From an uncultured Flavobacteriales bacterium (GTDB taxonomy: Bacteria > Bacteroidota > Bacteroidia > Flavobacteriales > Vicingaceae), in contig CAJXFJ010000125.1 in NCBI GenBank assembly GCA_913052515.1, forward strand, positions 1 to 5,981: 5,981 nucleotides of DNA. Reading direction: 5' to 3'. Below, in pieces: positions 1-5,981 of the stretch. A program made the position numbers and the translations under genes. The notes beneath the pieces were generated by a model. It searched no databases and was not told the DNA's origin. It saw nothing but the letters and a program-made list of their open reading frames with translations. Every line of letters starts with the position of its first letter. Positions within the stretch are counted from its first letter, which is position 1.

Positions 1-618
1 TGTTTCTTCATTCTCATCGTATCCATTAATCGCATTTAAAGTAATATACATACTCTCAACCCATCCGCCTAAGGACATTAAGGCTAATTTTCCTTGCATT
101 TCATTACGCTCCATAAATTCAACGGCTTGATAATAGGATTGACCTGCAATGATGGTTAATGAATCTTTGTCCTCAAGATGCGCTTGAACTTCTTGCAGCA
201 TTTCATCATTCATCATCTCTTCAATGTTCAAATCTGAACCAATCTTCTTCACTACGGTGTAAAGCTCTAAAGTAGTTTCAATATCCTGATATGCTGCAGC
301 ATAAGCTAAATCAGCCGTATACACACCAAAATTTAATGCTTTAGAAGTTGGATCAGTGTAATTGCTTTCGTTTGCAGCAGAATTCGTCAAGCTTTTTGCA
401 TAGTCTACACCATTATCATTAATAAAACCAAACATTTGTTCAGGCGATGGAATCGGAAAATAGGCTTTGTTCAAACTTTTCTTTAATGGCGCTTCTGCTT
501 CAGTTTTCAGCTTTTCAGATTCGGTTTCATCTAAATTTGCTTTTTTTCTATTTTGGTTTGGTTCTGTACAAGAGATAATAAATAAAGAAACCATCAAAAT
601 AAACGCTACATTCTTCAT
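1..618 (-). CDS. Lipoprotein of unknown function, 3' end outside window
   Basis: The frame is open from an ATG at 618 to the window edge, giving 206 residues without a stop, so the C-terminus is missing. The N-terminus is a lipoprotein signal peptide: M-K-N, a hydrophobic stretch at residues 4-16, then a lipobox ending I-I-S-C with the acylated cysteine at residue 17. Residues 18-50 form a charged, Lys/Glu-rich linker. The folded part starts near YFPIPSPEQMF (53-63). It contains LNFGVYTADLAYAAAY (95-110) and LGGWVESMYITL (183-194), and looks mostly helical. I associate these blocks with lipoproteins conserved across Bacteroidota that have no assigned function, and I recognise no catalytic motif. 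The protein should be anchored in the outer membrane or at the periplasmic face. The residues after the cysteine (T-E-P-N-Q) do not form a clear surface-export signal, so a periplasm-facing position is more likely. It lies 54 bp downstream of the symporter gene on the same strand. The gene is confident, the function unknown. Confidence 0.88.
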   Translation of the reverse strand, partial: MKNVAFILMVSLFIISCTEPNQNRKKANLDETESEKLKTEAEAPLKKSLNKAYFPIPSPEQMFGFINDNGVDYAKSLTNSAANESNYTDPTSKALNFGVYTADLAYAAAYQDIETTLELYTVVKKIGSDLNIEEMMNDEMLQEVQAHLEDKDSLTIIAGQSYYQAVEFMERNEMQGKLALMSLGGWVESMYITLNAINGYDENEET

Positions 619-634
619 GCTGTGGATTTTGCCC

Positions 635-664
635 CTAAATTAGTAAAGAAGGTTGAAACTCAAA
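635..664 (-). promoter_or_regulatory. Candidate Bacteroidota-type promoter for the lipoprotein gene
   Basis: Read on the minus strand, TTTG (664-661) is followed after 18 bp by TAATTTAG (642-635). The latter matches five of the six fixed positions of the Bacteroidota -7 element TAnnTTTG. The spacing suits the primary sigma factor of this phylum. Transcription would begin about 12 bases before the ATG at 618. If real, the lipoprotein gene can be expressed independently of the symporter. The sequence is AT-rich, so a chance match is possible. Confidence 0.35.
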
Positions 665-672
665 CTGTTTTT

Positions 673-2136
673 TTAACCCACTTGTGTTTTTCTAGAAAAG
701 ATTGGCAAAAGATGAAGTCCCATAAAAGTTATGGCTCCATTAATCAGTAAAATCTCAAAACCAAACTCATACCCATTGAAGAGCGCTTTCGAATTTACAT
801 GAATCAAATACGTAAAAACAGGAGAAGCAATACAAACAATTGGAACTAGCTTATCTACCGTTTTTTTAGTTGAAACTAAGCCAAAAGTAAATAGACCTAA
901 CAAAGGACCATAGGTATATGCAGCAGCAGTAAACAGTTCACTTATTACACTCTCATCGTTTAAAAAACTAAATAGTATAATGACCGAAAACAAAATAAAG
1001 GACATTAGAATATGCACTTTAATTCTACTAGATTTTTTATGCTCTTGCTCTATATTCTCAATATTTAAAATATCAATACAAACCGAAGTAGTAAGAGCCG
1101 TCAAAGCAGAATCTGCTGAAGAATAAGCAGCAGCTATCAGTCCAAGAATAAATAGTATGGCAACCGTAAAACCTAGTTCTCCACCTAAAGCAATTGAGGG
1201 TAATAATTCATCTCCTTTTGTTGGAATTTCCATACCTATTTGTGCTGCATATTGATAAAGCAATACTCCTAAGCTTAAAAATAGCAGGTTAACGAAAACT
1301 AAAACGAGGCTAAATGAAAACATATTCCATTGGGCTTCTTTCAAACTTTTGCAACTTAGATTTTTCTGCATCATATCTTGATCCAGGCCTGTCATAACTA
1401 TGGTGATAAAAGCCCCACTAATAAATTGTTTCCAAAAAAAACGCTTATCTCTCCAATCTTCAAAAAAGAAGGTTTTTGAAAACTCACTATCACTAATCGA
1501 AGAAGCTATTCCTGAAAGGTCTAAATTCAAGGCTGAACCAATCTTCCAAATGGTAATACCAACAGCTAGCAACATAAATAAGGTTTGCAAGCTATCAGTC
1601 CACACTATGGTTTTTATTCCCCCTTTAAAGGTATAAATCCATATCAATAAAATAGTAATGGCTACGGTTAAAAAGTATGGTACTCCCCATGCGTCAAACA
1701 CAGCCATCTGAAGCACATTAGCCACCAAGAAAAGTCGAAAGGCAGCGCCGATTGTTCGTGACAAAATGAAGTAAAACGCCCCAGTTTTATAGGTATATTT
1801 TCCATACCTATTTTTAAGATAAGTATAAATGGAAGTAAGGTTAAGCTTGTAATATAAGGGCAGTAAAACCAAACCTATAACTAAGTAACCTAACAAATAG
1901 CCAAGTACCATTTGTAAGTAAGAAAACTGTGTTGCTTCAACCCAACCTGGCACAGAAATGAAAGTTACTCCCGACAAAGAAGTGCCTATCATTCCAAAAG
2001 CGACTAAATACCAAGGAGAATTTTTATTCCCAATAAAAAAGCTTTGATTGTTTGCCCCTTTTGAAGTCAGGAAACTTATCAATAGCAAAACACCAAAGTA
2101 AATTGCAATAATTATAACAACTGTTGTTGGAGACAT
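673..2136 (-). CDS. Sodium:solute symporter (SSS family), substrate unknown
   Basis: A complete 487-residue inner-membrane transporter of the SSS family, which couples Na+ entry to uptake of a small solute such as a sugar, amino acid, vitamin or carboxylate. About 13 hydrophobic segments span the protein, the first at residues 5-23. Family hallmarks are visible: GTSLSGVTFISVPG (51-64), in the first helix of the transport core; the TFKGGIKTIVWTDSLQTL block (169-186); GLDQDMMQKNL (250-260); and AAAYSSADSALTALTTS (335-351). The two serines of the last block (339-340) correspond to the Na+-coordinating Ser pair known from vSGLT. The length is normal for a bacterial member. The ATG at 2136 gives a short N-terminus running straight into helix 1, as expected. 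I see no Shine-Dalgarno sequence, which is usual in this phylum. The gene is divergent from recR and 54 bp upstream of a lipoprotein gene. Nothing nearby identifies the substrate. Confidence 0.93.
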   Translation of the reverse strand: MSPTTVVIIIAIYFGVLLLISFLTSKGANNQSFFIGNKNSPWYLVAFGMIGTSLSGVTFISVPGWVEATQFSYLQMVLGYLLGYLVIGLVLLPLYYKLNLTSIYTYLKNRYGKYTYKTGAFYFILSRTIGAAFRLFLVANVLQMAVFDAWGVPYFLTVAITILLIWIYTFKGGIKTIVWTDSLQTLFMLLAVGITIWKIGSALNLDLSGIASSISDSEFSKTFFFEDWRDKRFFWKQFISGAFITIVMTGLDQDMMQKNLSCKSLKEAQWNMFSFSLVLVFVNLLFLSLGVLLYQYAAQIGMEIPTKGDELLPSIALGGELGFTVAILFILGLIAAAYSSADSALTALTTSVCIDILNIENIEQEHKKSSRIKVHILMSFILFSVIILFSFLNDESVISELFTAAAYTYGPLLGLFTFGLVSTKKTVDKLVPIVCIASPVFTYLIHVNSKALFNGYEFGFEILLINGAITFMGLHLLPIFSRKTQVG

Positions 2137-2202
2137 AGGCTAAAAACTGCTGCGAAATACGGAAAAAAGGTCCATTATATAAACTAAAAGTAATACGAAC
2201 AC

Positions 2203-2230
2203 TTGATTGTGTTTTATCATCGTAATTTTG
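2203..2230 (+). promoter_or_regulatory. Bacteroidota-type promoter for recR
   Basis: TTG (2203-2205) and a perfect TAnnTTTG -7 element, TAATTTTG (2223-2230), are separated by 17 bp. Transcription would start within a few bases of the ATG at 2237, leaving almost no leader. This placement argues that the in-frame TTG at 2207, between the two elements, is not the recR start codon. The promoter probably drives both recR and the glycosyltransferase gene behind it. Confidence 0.6.
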
Positions 2231-2236
2231 TGCGCT

Positions 2237-2863
2237 ATGTCATTAGAACAGTATTCTTCAAAACTATTAGCTGATGCCGTTGAGCAGTTTGCTAGTTTGC
2301 CAGGTGTTGGTAAACGAACTGCAATGAGACTTGCCTTATTTCTATTGAAAAAAGAAAAAGAAGAAATTGAACGCTTTGGTCAAGCATTTATAGACCTCAG
2401 AAACAAAGTACAATACTGTGAAAAATGTTACAATATTTCAGATGATCAAATTTGTCACATTTGCAACAACCCTAGTCGAGATGAGAGTACACTTTGTGTA
2501 GTTGAAGACGTAAGAGATGTGATTGCCATTGAAAACACTGGACAATACAGAGGAACTTATCATGTTTTAGGTGGAATAATTTCACCCATGGACGGAATTG
2601 GCCCTGCGGATTTAAATATTGAAGCATTAGTAAAACGAGTTTCTGAAGGCTCTGTAAAAGAAATTATTATGGCAACAAGTACCACTATGGAAGGAGAGAC
2701 TACAAACTTCTATTTATACAAAAAGCTCAAACCATTTGATTTAAAAGTTTCTGCAATAGCAAGAGGAATTTCAGTTGGCGATGAGCTGGAATATGCCGAT
2801 GAATTAACCCTTGGTCGCTCTCTAATAAACCGAGTTCCGTATGAATCAACATTGGCAGGCTAA
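2237..2863 (+). CDS. recR: Recombination mediator protein RecR
   Basis: A complete 208-residue RecR, close to the usual length of about 200. RecR acts in the cytoplasm with RecO (and RecF) to load RecA onto SSB-coated single-stranded DNA at gaps and stalled forks. Domains in order are: a helix-hairpin-helix segment with FASLPGVGKRTAMRLA (18-33); a four-cysteine zinc finger C61-x2-C64-x8-C73-x2-C76; a Toprim domain starting at TLCVVED (85-91) with the acidic E90 and continuing through GGIISPMDGIGP (112-123); and a C-terminal segment with GISVGDELEYAD and the conserved end LGRSLINR. The start is placed at the ATG at 2237. A longer frame from a TTG at 2207 would add ten hydrophobic residues not typical of RecR and would begin upstream of the promoter -7 element. 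The stop is 3 bp before the glycosyltransferase ATG. Its identity is not in doubt. Confidence 0.97.
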   Translation: MSLEQYSSKLLADAVEQFASLPGVGKRTAMRLALFLLKKEKEEIERFGQAFIDLRNKVQYCEKCYNISDDQICHICNNPSRDESTLCVVEDVRDVIAIENTGQYRGTYHVLGGIISPMDGIGPADLNIEALVKRVSEGSVKEIIMATSTTMEGETTNFYLYKKLKPFDLKVSAIARGISVGDELEYADELTLGRSLINRVPYESTLAG

Positions 2864-2866
2864 TTC

Positions 2867-4825
2867 ATGGAGTTAAGTATTGTTATAGTCAATTACAACG
2901 TGCAGTATTTTCTAGAAAACTGTTTAAATGCTGTATTTAAAGCTTCTAAAAATTTGGATTTAGAAGTATTTGTAGTTGATAACAATTCAGTTGATGGCTC
3001 TATTAAAATGATTGAGGAAAAGTTTCCTGAAGTTAAGTTAATTGCCAATAAAGAAAATTTAGGTTTTTCAAAAGCCAACAATCAAGCCATTAAGCAAGCA
3101 AAAGGAGAATTTGTCCTTTTATTAAATCCGGACACAGTTGTAGAAGAAGATACTTTTAAAATTTGCTTGGACTTTTTTAAAAAGCATGATGATGCAGGTG
3201 GTTTGGGTGTAAAAATGCTAGATGGAAAAGGAGCATTTTTACCTGAATCAAAAAGAGGCCTCCCTACCCCCAAGGTAGCTTTTTACAAAATCTTTGGTCT
3301 TTCTCATTTATTCCCCAAATCAAAAAACTTTGGTCAATATCATCTTGGCCACTTATCTGCTGATAAGAACCATGAAATTGAAATTTTGAGTGGTGCTTTT
3401 ATGATGATAAGAAAGAAAGTTTTAGACAAAATTGGCTTACTGGATGAAAGCTTCTTTATGTATGGTGAAGACATTGACCTTTCTTATCGAATCACAAAAG
3501 CCAATTACAAGAATTACTATTTAGCCGATACTTCAATCATTCATTACAAGGGAGAAAGCACTAAAAAAAGTAGCATTAACTATGTTTTTGTGTTTTATAG
3601 GGCTATGGCCATTTTCGCCAAAAAGCATTTCTCAAACAAGAATGCAAAACTCTTTTCAAGCTTAATCAACTTAGCTATCTACTTAAGAGCAAGCTTTGCT
3701 TTGTTCACCCGAACCATTAAGCAGATTGTCTTACCATTATTAGATGCCGGATTCCTTTTGATCGGAATTTATTGGTTTATGAATTATTACGAAGCCAATG
3801 TAAAAAAGGCTGCTGGTGAATACTATCCTGAAGCTGTAGATGATTTTGGCATTCCAATTATGGTAGGCATCTATATATTGGTGTTTTTGTTAAATGGTGT
3901 TTATGCTTTGCCTACCAAATTCAGAAACATCATTCAAGGCGCATTCTCGGGTTCATTAGTAGTTTTAATTACCTATTCACTTTTAGATGAAGAGTATCGA
4001 TTTTCAAGAGCTGTTGTTTTGTTTAGCGTATTATGGACTTTGTTTATCATTCCAGCATACAGACTTTTACTGAGTGCGCTAAAACTCAATATTATTGAGC
4101 GCAACCTTGAAAACCGCATTGCAATTGTTGGAAAAGCAGATGAATTGAAAAGAATTGATTCCTTAATCAAAAACACCATTCTCCAACCTCAACTCATTTG
4201 CTATATCAGTTCTGATAATCAAGAAGAAACTAACTTTAATTATACTGGAAAGCTATATCAACTTGAAGATATAATTGATATCTACAATTTAAATGAAGTG
4301 ATTTTTTGTTCAAAGGATGTAAGTTCTGAGGAAATCATAAAACAAATGGCTGCATTAAGTCAAAAAGACGTAGATTTTAAGATTGCCCCACCTGAAAGCC
4401 TCTATATCATTGGAAGCAATTCAAAACAACATGCGGGTGAGTATTATGTAATCAGCTCTGATGCAATTCTAAAACCAATCAATCAACGCAACAAACGTTT
4501 ACTCGACATTTCACTTGCCATCTTATTGACATTACTATCTCCAATTTTGGTTTGGTTTAACCCAAGTTTTAAACTTTACTTTAAAAATTTATTTCTCATA
4601 CTTAGCGGCAAACTATCATTCGTAGGTTTTAGTCGTGTTAGTAATTTAAAAGATCATCAACTCAGGTTAAAAAGAGGAATTCTAACTCCTTCTGATCAGT
4701 TTAAAGGAATTCAATTAGATGATAAAAGTCAAGAACAACTTAATTTTGAATATAGCAGGGAATACAATTTAGGTAAGGATTTAGAGATTATTTTTAAAAA
4801 CCTAACCAAGCTTGGGAATAGTTAA
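2867..4825 (+). CDS. GT2 glycosyltransferase fused to a membrane and degenerate sugar-transferase region
   Basis: A 652-residue protein with several parts. Residues 1 to about 260 are a GT2 domain of the rhamnosyltransferase-like type: VIVNYN (6-11), VVDNNSVDGS (36-45), NLGFSKANN (64-72), the DxD-equivalent LNPDT (86-90), SGAFMMIRK (175-183) and FFMYGEDIDLSYRI (196-209), with the likely catalytic acidic pair E201/D202. About four hydrophobic helices follow (roughly 286-305, 329-348, 356-373 and 382-404). A Rossmann-like domain begins at NRIAIVGK (416-423) and runs to about 520, as in WbaP/WecA-unrelated polyprenyl glycosylphosphotransferases with an N-terminal nucleotide-binding-like domain. 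Residues 543-649 resemble the two ends of the bacterial sugar-transferase domain but lack its catalytic middle. The likely role is transfer of a nucleotide-activated sugar to a lipid-linked glycan at the inner membrane, for O-antigen, capsule or exopolysaccharide. Donor and acceptor are unknown. The ATG lies 3 bp after recR, so the two are probably translationally coupled. GT2 assignment is confident, pathway assignment is not. Confidence 0.9.
   Translation: MELSIVIVNYNVQYFLENCLNAVFKASKNLDLEVFVVDNNSVDGSIKMIEEKFPEVKLIANKENLGFSKANNQAIKQAKGEFVLLLNPDTVVEEDTFKICLDFFKKHDDAGGLGVKMLDGKGAFLPESKRGLPTPKVAFYKIFGLSHLFPKSKNFGQYHLGHLSADKNHEIEILSGAFMMIRKKVLDKIGLLDESFFMYGEDIDLSYRITKANYKNYYLADTSIIHYKGESTKKSSINYVFVFYRAMAIFAKKHFSNKNAKLFSSLINLAIYLRASFALFTRTIKQIVLPLLDAGFLLIGIYWFMNYYEANVKKAAGEYYPEAVDDFGIPIMVGIYILVFLLNGVYALPTKFRNIIQGAFSGSLVVLITYSLLDEEYRFSRAVVLFSVLWTLFIIPAYRLLLSALKLNIIERNLENRIAIVGKADELKRIDSLIKNTILQPQLICYISSDNQEETNFNYTGKLYQLEDIIDIYNLNEVIFCSKDVSSEEIIKQMAALSQKDVDFKIAPPESLYIIGSNSKQHAGEYYVISSDAILKPINQRNKRLLDISLAILLTLLSPILVWFNPSFKLYFKNLFLILSGKLSFVGFSRVSNLKDHQLRLKRGILTPSDQFKGIQLDDKSQEQLNFEYSREYNLGKDLEIIFKNLTKLGNS
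4493..4813 (+). other. Degenerate polyprenyl glycosylphosphotransferase domain within the GT2 gene
   Basis: This part encodes residues 543-649 of the glycosyltransferase. KRLLD (543-547) plus the hydrophobic LAILLTLLSPILVW (550-563) match the start and re-entrant membrane helix of the sugar-transferase family. LSGKLSFVG (579-587) matches the L-x-G-D-M-S-x-V-G-P-R-P block, with K in place of the Asp and F-S-R in place of P-R-P. KRGIL (602-606) matches the following K-P-G-I-T segment, and EYSREYNLGKDLEIIFKNL (628-646) matches the usual C-terminal tail. Only about 15 residues separate the helix from the LSG block, where active enzymes carry the R-x-G, K-F-R, Asp-Glu dyad and D-E-L-P-Q elements. 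I therefore infer no phosphotransferase activity. The frame is intact, so this is not a recent frameshift. Confidence 0.7.
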
Positions 4826-4985
4826 TTCACTTACTCCAAATTTAACCGAATTGATTTACGTTTAAAAATTAAAAGTTAACAGCTAATTAAGCTTACTATT
4901 AATCCAATTTATTAGCCTAAAAAAGTTAATTAAATAGATTCCTTTCCTTGGTTTTCACCACCTCTTCAGTTGATTCAAATTTGGT

Positions 4986-4993
4986 TAATTTTG
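4986..4993 (+). promoter_or_regulatory. Bacteroidota -7 promoter element for the E2 gene
   Basis: TAATTTTG is a perfect TAnnTTTG match and is followed by CC, a context common ahead of genes in this phylum. It is the same octamer as at recR. It ends 24 bases before the ATG at 5018, giving a predicted leader of about 18-20 bases. No good TTTG or TTG element lies 17-23 bp upstream; the nearest, TTG at 4970-4972, is only 13 bp away. The -33 half is therefore weak, or the promoter needs an activator. Confidence 0.55.
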
Positions 4994-5006
4994 CCATAAA
5001 TTTTTT

Positions 5007-5010
5007 AGGA
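5007..5010 (+). promoter_or_regulatory. Shine-Dalgarno-like AGGA before the E2 gene
   Basis: AGGA sits 7 bases before the ATG at 5018, a normal ribosome-binding distance, and supports this start. It is the clearest Shine-Dalgarno-like site in the window. The other genes have none that I can see, as is usual for Bacteroidota. Confidence 0.4.
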
Positions 5011-5017
5011 CAAACAG

Positions 5018-5981
5018 ATGGCAGAAATTGAACTAATAATGCCCAAAATGGGAGAAAGTGTAGCAGAAGCTACCATTACAAAATGGTTAAAATCTGAAGG
5101 CGATAAAATTGAGGCTGAAGAACCTATTTTGGAAATAGCAACCGATAAAGTAGACTCTGAAATACCTTCTCCTGAAGATGGTATTTTAAAGAAAATTTTA
5201 TTTCAAGAAGACTCTGTAGCACAAGTTGGACAAGCTGTAGCCATCATTGAGATAGAAGGAGAAGCGACCAATGCAGTGGCGCCTTCATCAAGCTCCACAG
5301 AAACTGAAAAAAGCACAAAATCAGTTGAATCTACCGGCGATTCGAACAATCAAGCAGCAACAAGTATTGATAAAAAGTCACCTAGTGGAAAATTCTTTTC
5401 ACCACTTGTTAGAAGCATAGCTGAAAAAGAAGGAATAGGAGTTGAAGAATTAGAGACGATTCAAGGAAGTGGTTTAAATAATAGAGTTACAAAAGAGGAC
5501 TTACTTTCTTATATTGAAAATAAAGGAAGTCAGGTAAAATCAACACAAGTAGAAACTGCATCATCCAATAAGGCAGAGCCTGCTAAAACTAGCCCAACTC
5601 CGCCATCAAAAGAGCAAGTAATACCTATGCAAGATGGAGATGAAATCATTGAAATGGATCGAATGAGAAAAATGATTTCAGACCATATGGTTATGAGTAA
5701 ACAAACCTCTGCTCATGTAACCTCTTTTGTTGAAGCAGATGTAACCAATATGGTCATGTGGAGAAATAAAGTGAAAAATGAGTTTCAGAAAAGAGAAGGT
5801 GAAAAAATAACTTTCACCCCATTAATTATGGAGGCTGTGGCAACAGCCATTAAAGAAATGCCAATGATTAATGTTTCGGTTAGTGGAACTAAAATTATTA
5901 AAAGGAAACACATTAATTTAGGAATGGCAACTGCATTACCAAGTGGAAACTTGATAGTACCGGTTATCAAAGATGCTGATC
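5018..5981 (+). CDS. 2-oxoacid dehydrogenase E2 acyltransferase, 3' end outside window
   Basis: The first 321 codons of a dihydrolipoamide acyltransferase, the E2 core of a 2-oxoacid dehydrogenase complex in the cytoplasm. It carries the acyl group from E1 on a lipoyl arm and transfers it to CoA. Residues 1 to about 80 are a lipoyl domain starting at ELIMPKMGESVAEATI, with the lipoylated lysine K44 in ATDKVDSE. A Ser/Thr/Glu-rich linker (81-124) leads to the peripheral subunit-binding domain (about 127-168: FSPLVRSIAEKEG through GSGLNNRVTKEDLLSYI), which holds E1 or E3. A second Ala/Pro/Ser-rich linker (170-207) leads to the catalytic domain, starting at EIIEMDRMRKMISDHM (209-224). The active-site H-x-x-x-D-G motif lies beyond the window. 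The PKMGESV and DKVDSE wording resembles the branched-chain type more than the succinyl (SucB) type, but pyruvate remains possible. One lipoyl domain is typical. Start supported by AGGA and the -7 element. Confidence 0.93.
   Translation, partial: MAEIELIMPKMGESVAEATITKWLKSEGDKIEAEEPILEIATDKVDSEIPSPEDGILKKILFQEDSVAQVGQAVAIIEIEGEATNAVAPSSSSTETEKSTKSVESTGDSNNQAATSIDKKSPSGKFFSPLVRSIAEKEGIGVEELETIQGSGLNNRVTKEDLLSYIENKGSQVKSTQVETASSNKAEPAKTSPTPPSKEQVIPMQDGDEIIEMDRMRKMISDHMVMSKQTSAHVTSFVEADVTNMVMWRNKVKNEFQKREGEKITFTPLIMEAVATAIKEMPMINVSVSGTKIIKRKHINLGMATALPSGNLIVPVIKDAD

Larger units (their letters stand above)
4826..5017. other. AT-rich intergenic region between glycosyltransferase and E2 genes
   Basis: I find no open frame with protein-like content, RNA gene or convincing rho-independent terminator here. 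The hairpins that can be drawn are short and AT-only. The right end holds the promoter and leader of the E2 gene. Confidence 0.6.

Noticed and set aside
1400..1636. Plus-strand open frame inside the symporter gene
   Set aside because: It is the antisense shadow of a confident membrane-protein gene and has no recognisable domain or start signals.
2185..2192. TACTTTTA on the minus strand as a -7 element for the symporter gene
   Set aside because: It matches five of six fixed positions of TAnnTTTG, but no TTG or TTTG lies 17-23 bp upstream on that strand. A TATAAT-like string nearby follows the E. coli rather than the Bacteroidota pattern. The symporter promoter must lie in 2137-2236 or overlap recR, but I cannot place it.
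3973..4179. Minus-strand open frames within the glycosyltransferase gene (here and at 2893-3273)
   Set aside because: They are antisense to a gene with clear GT2 and membrane features, with low-complexity translations and no promoter-like sequence.
4881..4916. Possible terminator hairpins after the glycosyltransferase gene (AGCT-AATTA-AGCT and an imperfect CTATTAAT/ATTTATTAG pairing)
   Set aside because: The stems are at most 4 perfect base pairs or contain mismatches, are AT-rich, and are not followed by a proper T-run.
4871..4929. Direct repeat AAAAGTTAA at 4871-4879 and 4921-4929, 50 bp apart, as a possible operator upstream of the E2 gene
   Set aside because: Nine A/T-dominated bases repeated in a very AT-rich gap are expected by chance, and the flanks do not match.
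5785..5970. Minus-strand open frame within the E2 gene
   Set aside because: It lies entirely antisense to the conserved start of the E2 catalytic domain. Its apparent hydrophobicity is a by-product of the complementary codons.

Overview
The window is AT-rich chromosomal DNA that looks like a free-living, probably aquatic member of the Bacteroidota. Three things point that way: (i) perfect or near-perfect TAnnTTTG promoter -7 elements upstream of several genes, with few Shine-Dalgarno sequences; (ii) a GT2 glycosyltransferase whose conserved blocks (LSGAFMMIRK, FFMYGEDIDLSYRI, IIHYKGESTKK) are the form I know from this phylum; (iii) a lipoprotein of a type I associate with Bacteroidota. A Cytophagales-like or Flavobacteriales-like host is plausible, but I cannot fix the order from this sequence.

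Layout. On the minus strand, reading leftward, a complete sodium:solute symporter gene (2136 to 673) is followed after 54 bp by a lipoprotein gene that starts at 618 and runs off the left edge. On the plus strand, recR (2237-2863) starts 100 bp from the symporter start, divergently. It is followed after only 3 bp by a 652-codon membrane glycosyltransferase gene (2867-4825). A 192-bp AT-rich gap then carries a promoter for a 2-oxoacid dehydrogenase E2 acyltransferase gene (from 5018), which runs off the right edge.

How the genes relate. recR and the glycosyltransferase gene are almost certainly co-transcribed, but recombinational repair and envelope polysaccharide synthesis have no obvious common function. 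The symporter and lipoprotein may share a transcript, although the lipoprotein also has a candidate promoter of its own. The E2 gene is a separate transcription unit of central metabolism.

Most of the window is ordinary housekeeping DNA, and I see no mobile element, CRISPR array, RNA gene or defence system. The one feature that deserves real attention is the C-terminal half of the glycosyltransferase. It looks like a polyprenyl-phosphate glycosyl-1-phosphate transferase in which both ends of the catalytic domain are kept but the catalytic core between them is missing. It may therefore have become a membrane anchor or scaffold for the N-terminal GT2 domain.
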